A stretch of DNA of 64,000 bases, from the NCBI RefSeq assembly GCF_001422045.1, contig NZ_LMLW01000009.1:434001-498000 (forward strand), read 5' to 3'. The notes below the pieces were generated by a model, which saw only the letters and a program-made list of their open reading frames with translations, was not told the DNA's origin and searched no databases. The DNA is from Sphingomonas sp. Leaf242 (GTDB taxonomy: Bacteria; Pseudomonadota; Alphaproteobacteria; Sphingomonadales; Sphingomonadaceae). The position numbers and the translations under genes were made by a program. This document shows positions 58,929 through 64,000 of this stretch, piece after piece (position 1 is the first letter of the stretch; every line of letters starts with the position of its first letter).

Positions 58929-59675
58929 CTACCGCCGCTTCTTCTTCGACGGCACCACCACGACCGGAGCCACCGGCACCGGCGGTTGCGCCGACACCTT
59001 CACCACCAGCGGCAGCACGGCGGGATCCGCCGGATACAACCGCCGGGCCCGCGCGAACACGAACCGTGCCTTCGCCGCCCCGGGCGCGCTGCCGCTCGTG
59101 CCTACCCAGCGCCAGTGCCAGGGCTCCCACTTCACGTTCTGCTTGTTGCCGCCTGGAAAGCTCTGCTCGAACCCGAACCGCGGCGCGTTCAGCCGCAGCC
59201 AGCGCGCGGCAGGCGTGGCGGCCATGCACGCCTCCGCATCGGGACACCCGTTCGCAGGCCGGACCGCGAAGTCGAGCGCATAGCCGGTCGAATGCTCGCT
59301 ATATCCAGGCGGCGCGACCGAAATCGCCCGATCCGCCGCGGTGCTGATTTCGCCGCGGCAGAACACGCTGCGCTGGCGCGCGATCGACCGCTGACACGAG
59401 AGCGCGCGGAGCTGGCCCATCCCCGAAGGATCGCCCTGCGCCGCTGCGAACAGCCGCAACAGATCGGGCAGGATATCGGCGCGTACCACGCATGGATTGC
59501 CCACCGAATATTCGGACGGCAGCGTGACCAGTTCGGTTTCGGCGGCGTCGCCGTACGGCAAATGCCCGAACGCGCGACCATCGGGCGCGATCGCCGCGCT
59601 CTGGCCTTCGCACAATTGGGCCTCCGCGACGGTCGGGGCGAACAGGAGCGCGAGGGCCAGCGTGCGGTGCAACAT
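58929..59675 (-). CDS. M15 (VanY-like) D-alanyl-D-alanine carboxypeptidase family protein
   Basis: 248 residues, exported (signal peptide MLHRTLALALLFAPTVAEAQ). The zinc-peptidase motifs SEHSTGYALDF (His and Asp ligands) and VKWEPWHWRW (catalytic Glu and His ligand) are those of M15/VanY enzymes. Several Cys (QLCEGQ, NPCVVRAD, LSCQRS, VFCRGE, GCPDAEACMA) suggest disulfides. It probably trims peptidoglycan peptides in the periplasm. A C-terminal Pro/Val/Lys-rich tail follows. An ATG at 59729 would overlap the divergent rluA-like gene; 59675 is preferred for the signal peptide. Confidence 0.85.
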   Translation of the reverse strand: MLHRTLALALLFAPTVAEAQLCEGQSAAIAPDGRAFGHLPYGDAAETELVTLPSEYSVGNPCVVRADILPDLLRLFAAAQGDPSGMGQLRALSCQRSIARQRSVFCRGEISTAADRAISVAPPGYSEHSTGYALDFAVRPANGCPDAEACMAATPAARWLRLNAPRFGFEQSFPGGNKQNVKWEPWHWRWVGTSGSAPGAAKARFVFARARRLYPADPAVLPLVVKVSAQPPVPVAPVVVVPSKKKRR

Positions 59676-59723
59676 CGACGCGGGCTCTGGCACGCAGGCG
59701 CTAATGATGGCAAGGGCGGCGCC

Positions 59724-60443
59724 ATGCATGGTGAACGCGTACTCTTCCTCGACGGCGAGGCCCTGGTGATCGACAAGCCCGCAGGGCTGCCGGTCGATCC
59801 GCCCCGCGATGGCTCGCTGAGCCTCGAAAATCATCTCGAAAGCCTGAAGTTCGGCTTCCAGCGCTGGCCGAAGGCAGTGCACCGCCTCGACCGTGACACG
59901 AGCGGCTGCCTGCTTCTGTCGCGCAACCCGAAGGCGCATGCCCGGTTACAGCAGGCGTTCGAGCAGGGCCTCGTCTCGAAACGCTACGTCGCCCTCCTCG
60001 ACGGTGAGGTTAACGGTGAATCGGGCCTGATCGAAATGCCCCTCGGCAAGGTCAGCACGGCAGAGACCGGCTGGCGGATGGTTGAGGACCCCGAGGGCAA
60101 GAAGTCGCGTACCAAATGGCGTGTGCTCGAGATCAAGGATGGTCGCTCGCTGGTCGAGTTCCTGCCCGAGACCGGCCGCACGCACCAGATCCGCGTCCAC
60201 GCCGCGAGCGGTCTCGGCGCACCTGTGGTCGGCGACGGCGTGTATGGCAAGGCGGATGGGCTGGGCATGATGCTCCACGCGCAGCGGCTGATCGTCCCGC
60301 GCCCGGGCAAGCCCGACGTCCTCGCCGAAGCGCCGCTGCCCGAGCGCTTCGCCAAGGCCGGGTTCGTCGATGAGGCTGCCCCGGTTGCCGACGTTGCCCC
60401 AACTGCCGACGCGGTAACGACTCCCGACTCTACCGACGACTGA
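59724..60443 (+). CDS. RluA-family pseudouridine synthase
   Basis: 239 residues. The catalytic motif HRLDRDTSGCLLLSRNPKAH contains the essential Asp. The N-terminus VLFLDGEALVIDKPAGLPV and the later GRTHQIRVHAASGLGAPVVG are RluA-family signatures. It isomerises uridine in 23S rRNA or tRNA; the target is unknown. No S4 domain is present, and the C-terminal 25 residues are Ala/Asp-rich. The arfB gene follows 21 bp downstream. Confidence 0.92.
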   Translation: MHGERVLFLDGEALVIDKPAGLPVDPPRDGSLSLENHLESLKFGFQRWPKAVHRLDRDTSGCLLLSRNPKAHARLQQAFEQGLVSKRYVALLDGEVNGESGLIEMPLGKVSTAETGWRMVEDPEGKKSRTKWRVLEIKDGRSLVEFLPETGRTHQIRVHAASGLGAPVVGDGVYGKADGLGMMLHAQRLIVPRPGKPDVLAEAPLPERFAKAGFVDEAAPVADVAPTADAVTTPDSTDD

Positions 60444-60464
60444 GCGGGTTGAGGGCAGGGGCTA

Positions 60465-60890
60465 ATGGTCGCGATCCAGATCACCCGATCGATCTCGATC
60501 GACGACAGCGAACTGATCGAGAGCACGACGCGCTCGGGCGGTCCCGGCGGCCAGCACGTCAACACCACCGACAGCGCGGTGATCCTGCGCTTCGACGTCG
60601 GCCTCTCGCCCGGCCTGCCCCTCGCGGTGAAGAACCGCATCGCCGTGCTGGCCGGATCGCGCCTGACGCGCGACGGCGTGCTGGTGCTGCGCAGCGAAGG
60701 TTCGCGGTCGCAATTGCTCAACCGCCAGGAAGTCCGCGAGCGGCTGGTGGCGCTTATCAAGGAAGCGACGATCGTTCCCAAGGCACGCCGCGCGACCAAG
60801 CCGTCCAAGGCGGCAAAGGCACGGCGGGTCGATACGAAGAAGGTGCGTAGCGGGGTGAAGGCGGGGCGGGGCAAGGTCCGCGACGATTGA
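60465..60890 (+). CDS. arfB: Alternative ribosome-rescue factor (peptidyl-tRNA hydrolase)
   Basis: 141 residues. A GGQ motif in TTRSGGPGGQHVNTTDSAVI hydrolyses peptidyl-tRNA on stalled ribosomes. The basic C-terminal tail (ARRATKPSKAAKARRVDTKK) enters the mRNA channel. The short length without a stop-codon-recognition domain distinguishes ArfB/YaeJ from release factors. It lies in an apparent operon with the pseudouridine synthase. Confidence 0.93.
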   Translation: MVAIQITRSISIDDSELIESTTRSGGPGGQHVNTTDSAVILRFDVGLSPGLPLAVKNRIAVLAGSRLTRDGVLVLRSEGSRSQLLNRQEVRERLVALIKEATIVPKARRATKPSKAAKARRVDTKKVRSGVKAGRGKVRDD

Positions 60891-60920
60891 GCGATTTATG
60901 ATCATGTGCCATCCCTCCGC

Positions 60921-61008
60921 CCCGTCACCCCAGCGAAAGCTGGGGTATCCTTGAGGAACGGACCGCCGGCGCCAACATGGAGATCCCAGCTTTCGCTGGG
61001 ATGACGGA
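60921..61008. repeat. Intergenic palindromic repeat, family E
   Basis: CCGTCACCCCAGCGAAAGCT with GGGGTATCC at the left; GGAGATCCCAGCTTTCGCTG with GGATGACGG at the right. Single copy in this window; same two-hairpin layout as families A and C. Confidence 0.7.
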
Positions 61009-61055
61009 TTTTGGAGCGTGCTAGTTCCATCAAGTCGCCGACCAAGGAAGATCAC

Positions 61056-61547
61056 ATGTACCAGTTCGATATCTCCGCCGGCACCAAGGCCGACCTCTAC
61101 CGCGACCTGCTCGCCGCGCTAGACGCGCTGACCGCGGACGAGACCGATCCGATCGCCAACATGGCGAATGCCGCCGCGCTGGTGTGGGAGTATCTGCCCG
61201 ATCTCAATTGGGCAGGCTTCTACCGGCTGGTGCCCGAAGCGCAGGGTGGCGAACTCGTCCTCGGGCCGTTCCAGGGCAAGGTGGCGTGCATCCGCATCCC
61301 GGTCGGCAAGGGCGTATGCGGGGCCGCCGCCGCGACGCTGACCACGCAGTTGGTCGAGGACGTGCACGCATTCCCAGGGCACATCGCCTGCGACGCGGCA
61401 AGCCGGTCGGAGCTGGTGGTACCGGTGATCAAGGACGGCACGCTGATCGCCGTGCTCGATCTCGACAGCCCGGAGCCGGCGCGGTTCGACGCTGAGGATG
61501 CGGCAGGGTGCGAGGCGCTCGCGGCATTGTTGAGCCAGCGGCTTTAG
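61056..61547 (+). CDS. msrC: Free methionine-R-sulfoxide reductase (GAF type)
   Basis: 163-residue GAF-domain reductase of free Met-(R)-sulfoxide. Typical: DLNWAGFYRLV, LGPFQGKVACIRIPVGKGVC, GAAAATLTTQLVEDVHAFPG, HIACDAASRSELVVPVIKDG. The Cys in ACIRIP, KGVCG and HIACD are the redox triad of the family. AAGGAAG precedes the ATG. Confidence 0.92.
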   Translation: MYQFDISAGTKADLYRDLLAALDALTADETDPIANMANAAALVWEYLPDLNWAGFYRLVPEAQGGELVLGPFQGKVACIRIPVGKGVCGAAAATLTTQLVEDVHAFPGHIACDAASRSELVVPVIKDGTLIAVLDLDSPEPARFDAEDAAGCEALAALLSQRL

Positions 61548-61665
61548 GCGCTGCTCCGTTTCGGGACGGTACGCTTGCTGGTGACTCGCTCCCGGCTTTG
61601 GTAAGCAACCCCTCAAGACATCCGGCGTTTGCGCGGGATAGGGTGGCGGAACCAGGGAGATGAAC

Positions 61666-62775
61666 ATGCGGAGCCTTATTCTCGCGAGCGCAGGGCTCGC
61701 CTTGGTCGGCGGCGGCGCGGCGCACGCGCAGCAGCGGCCCGGCGCCGGCTACGGCATGCCGGGCGCGACGATGCAGGCACCGATGGCGAATCCCCGCCGG
61801 CCCGGTCCGATAGCCGCCAATCCTCCCATCGTGCAGACCGCGTCGCGACAGGTGGGACCGCACCGCCAGCCGCGTTGGGGCAGCAAGATCGGTGGTCGCT
61901 GGTGGGCCGGTGCGAACGCGCCGGGCGGCTGGACCGGCTACCGCCGCCCGCATCGCGGCTGGGCGGTGCCCGGCTATTGGAATGCGCCGCGCTTCTACGT
62001 GGGCGACTGGTCGACCTACGGTCTTCCGCAACCGCCGCAGGGGTATAACTGGGCGCGCTACTACGACGACGCCGTCCTGATCGACCCGCGAGGATCGGTT
62101 TACGACACCGTCGGCGACGTCGATTGGGACCGCTATGATTCGAGCAGTTCGGTGACGATAAGTCCTCGGGATTATGCGGCAAACGACACGGTGTACGCCG
62201 GGCCGAGCGAACGCGGGTATGCGCCGCCATATGATGATGGTCGCACGCCGCGGTCGGACGATGGTCGCTACGATCGGCGCGACACGGGTCTGGGCGGTGC
62301 CGCGATCGGTGCCGTAGCCGGTGGCGTCGCGGGCAACGTCATCGCCGGACGTGGCAACCGTCTCGGCGGTACGCTGATCGGTGCCGGCGTCGGCGCAGCG
62401 GCAGGCTACGCGATCGACAAGGCCGAGGATCGTGGCCGTCGCACGCCGTCACCAGTCCGTGCGGGATACGGCGCAGGCTATCCGCCGCCCGCGCCGTATG
62501 CGGACGATTATGCGCCGCCCCCGCGCACATATGCGGACGACTACGCGCTGCCCTATGGCGCCGGCTATCAGCCGCCGCGTACCTACGCGAGTGCGCCGGG
62601 CGAAACCTGGGTTTCGCGCGATGGTGCCACGACGGTCACGACCACCAGCGGCCCGGCCTATCCGGCAGGCTCGACGACGGTGGTCGTTCAGTCCGTCCCG
62701 GTGACGACGACCACGACGACCACAGAATATTACGAGACGGTGCCCTATCCGCGGCGCAAGCTACGCCGGCGCTAG
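61666..62775 (+). CDS. RcnB-like secreted protein with glycine-zipper segment
   Basis: 369 residues. Signal peptide MRSLILASAGLALVGGGAAH, then AQQRPG. A central RcnB-type periplasmic motif follows: GGRWWAGANAPGGWTGYRRP, then GWAVPGYWNAPRFYVGDWST, then LPQPPQGYNWARYYDDAVLI. A glycine-zipper two-helix segment (GGAAIGAVAGGVAGNVIAGR, then GTLIGAGVGAAAGYAI) comes next, then a Pro/Tyr-rich tail. Probably an envelope protein; RcnB itself affects metal homeostasis, but function is not assured. AGGGAG six bases before 61666 favours that ATG over 61660. Confidence 0.85.
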   Translation: MRSLILASAGLALVGGGAAHAQQRPGAGYGMPGATMQAPMANPRRPGPIAANPPIVQTASRQVGPHRQPRWGSKIGGRWWAGANAPGGWTGYRRPHRGWAVPGYWNAPRFYVGDWSTYGLPQPPQGYNWARYYDDAVLIDPRGSVYDTVGDVDWDRYDSSSSVTISPRDYAANDTVYAGPSERGYAPPYDDGRTPRSDDGRYDRRDTGLGGAAIGAVAGGVAGNVIAGRGNRLGGTLIGAGVGAAAGYAIDKAEDRGRRTPSPVRAGYGAGYPPPAPYADDYAPPPRTYADDYALPYGAGYQPPRTYASAPGETWVSRDGATTVTTTSGPAYPAGSTTVVVQSVPVTTTTTTTEYYETVPYPRRKLRRR

Positions 62776-62789
62776 GCGCTGCAGGTGGC

Positions 62790-64000
62790 TCACCCCAGCA
62801 TGCCGGCATAGGACTGGGGCGGGAGGGGTAGCGTCATGCGCGCCACCAGCCCGCTGCAGATCACGATCGTCAGCGCCATTGCGCCGATCATCAGGACCCG
62901 CCGCGGCGGTGCGCGATCGGTGAGCAGGACGACGGAGACCGCCGTCGCGATCATCGGCCACAGGTGATAGCGCAGGTCGGACGCGATGCTCAGCGCCGCG
63001 AAGCTGACCTCCAGCGCTAGGGCGGATACCAGCAACGCGGTGGCGAGTTCGCGGACAGGATCGCGCGGGCGCGACAGGCTTGCGGCAAGCGCGGTGATCG
63101 CGACGACGATCCAGGCGATTGGCCAGCCGAGCGGGGTCTCGACGATCATCGCGGTCAGCACCTCCCACGCGCGGGCTCCTGCACTGGGGTTGGCGAGCCC
63201 GATCGTGTTCGGCTCCGACGCGACGGGCGGCGCGGCACTCGGCCAGTGGAACGGGACCAGCCACCGGTCGGTCGAGTTCAGATGCGCGAAGCGGTGCCCG
63301 GCATAGGCGATCGGATGATGCAGCGCCGCCGACGCCAGCGTGAGGTACAGCGTCGTGGTCGGCAGCGCCCGCAGCCGTGCCATCGTCGTTCCGCAATGCG
63401 CATCGTCGCCGAGCGGATCCCAGAAGAACGGCTTCGCGCACCGCCGCTGGATCACGATTGCTGTCTCTTGCCGGGTAAGGCCTATGGTATTGGCGTCCGG
63501 CGTACGCGCGGCGATGCCCGCTATGTCGTAGAGCGCCTGCGTCGCTTCGACCCCACTGGGTTGCGCGCGGAGCAACTGGTGGTTCACGATCGGCGCGACG
63601 CCGAGCACGGCGACCACCGCGACGAGACCGGCGACGAGCTTGGTGAGGGGGTGTGCCGGGCGCGGGGCCAGCGTCACGATCAGCGGAACGACGATGAACA
63701 CGGCGTTGGCGCGGACCAGCACGGCGTAGGCGAGTAGCAGTGCGACCGGGATATACATCGCGCGGGGCAGCGGGCGCTGCATGAGTCGCCACCAGCCTAT
63801 GATGCCGACTGCGGCGAGAAGCGCGCCAGCGAGTTGTGCGTCCTTGAGCACGACGCCCTGCCAGCCGAGAAAGGGTGGGAGCAGGCCGATCGCGAGGATC
63901 GCGGCGGCGCCGCGGGTGCGACCGATCCGGGCTAGCGCGGTGGCGATCAAACCGAGCCCGAGCCAATAGGTGACGAGTTGCAGGACCAGCATCGGCGTCG
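62790..64000 (-). CDS. Polytopic membrane protein (partial, runs off right edge)
   Basis: About 400 residues visible, with no start seen: the ATG at 63992 is inside an open frame that continues past the edge. Around ten hydrophobic segments (such as VTYWLGLGLIATALARIG, AMYIPVALLLAYAVLVRANA, PIAWIVVAITALAASLS). AHRFAHLNSTDRWLVPFHWP looks like a periplasmic loop. The topology resembles the C-terminal part of GT-C-type glycosyltransferases or O-antigen-type proteins, but the DxD-containing N-terminus is not in view, so the class is unproven. Confidence 0.6.
   Translation of the reverse strand, partial: TPMLVLQLVTYWLGLGLIATALARIGRTRGAAAILAIGLLPPFLGWQGVVLKDAQLAGALLAAVGIIGWWRLMQRPLPRAMYIPVALLLAYAVLVRANAVFIVVPLIVTLAPRPAHPLTKLVAGLVAVVAVLGVAPIVNHQLLRAQPSGVEATQALYDIAGIAARTPDANTIGLTRQETAIVIQRRCAKPFFWDPLGDDAHCGTTMARLRALPTTTLYLTLASAALHHPIAYAGHRFAHLNSTDRWLVPFHWPSAAPPVASEPNTIGLANPSAGARAWEVLTAMIVETPLGWPIAWIVVAITALAASLSRPRDPVRELATALLVSALALEVSFAALSIASDLRYHLWPMIATAVSVVLLTDRAPPRRVLMIGAMALTIVICSGLVARMTLPLPPQSYAGMLG

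Noticed and set aside
60921..61008. Repeat clusters considered as CRISPR arrays
   Set aside because: Each intergenic element is a single pair of inverted hairpins with no regularly spaced direct repeats or spacers, and no cas genes are in the window.

Overview
The window is a GC-rich chromosomal segment of an alphaproteobacterium, most likely a Sphingomonas or close relative. The evidence is the gene set and its local orders: a glycine-riboswitch gcvT-H-PA-PB operon, a TIGR02300-type FYDLN protein, DUF2794, oxyR beside ahpC/ahpD, an archaeal-type ProRS, and several families of GC-rich palindromic intergenic repeats. This assignment is an inference from protein content; no 16S rRNA gene is present.

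Layout. 1-12.4 kb: cell-wall precursor and C1/glycine metabolism (VanZ-like fragment, gph, glmU, glmS, glycine riboswitch, gcvTHPAPB, a DUF1453 membrane protein, proS, a VOC protein). 12.7-20.8 kb: a PA0069-type radical SAM protein, an outer-membrane barrel, a tRNA-Leu(UAA) gene interrupted by a group I intron, ihfB, rpsA, a SemiSWEET, cmk, aroA, the TIGR02300 protein and tRNA-Ala(GGC). 20.8-28.1 kb: a 7.2 kb island integrated into the 3' end of tRNA-Ala. It is bounded by a 23-bp direct repeat and is visibly richer in AT than its surroundings. It carries a tyrosine integrase, a four-gene operon of unknown function, a 1 kb non-coding region rich in inverted and direct repeats, a serine recombinase and a polytopic membrane protein. 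28.2-45.3 kb: ordinary chromosome (esterase autotransporter, phosphate transport pit/DUF47 with a NUDIX reading frame fused in frame, an LplT-like MFS transporter, pgsA, moaDE, two fasciclin proteins, oxyR/ahpC/ahpD, TSUP exporter, serine acetyltransferase, DUF2794, pncB and a pncA-like hydrolase, GH130). 45.6-64 kb: an EF-hand lipoprotein with a two-component system, rpoC and rpoB, a hemerythrin-like protein, an M15 peptidase, an RluA-type pseudouridine synthase, arfB, a free methionine-R-sulfoxide reductase, an RcnB/glycine-zipper protein and a membrane protein running off the right edge.

How the genes work together. GlmU and GlmS make and activate glucosamine for peptidoglycan and LPS. The gcv operon forms the glycine cleavage system under a tandem glycine aptamer. 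OxyR, AhpC and AhpD form a peroxide-defence unit. Pit and DUF47 form a phosphate-uptake pair. MoaD and MoaE form molybdopterin synthase. PncB and the PncA-like hydrolase fit NAD salvage. rpoBC is not adjacent to rplJL or rpsL here and has its own promoter and a hairpin-containing leader.

The most notable items are the group I intron in tRNA-Leu(UAA), the small tRNA-Ala island with its uncharacterised operon and structured non-coding region, the NUDIX-DUF47 in-frame arrangement with an internal ribosome-binding site, and the hairpin leaders of rpsA and rpoB. All statements rest on reading the sequence; no database search was run.
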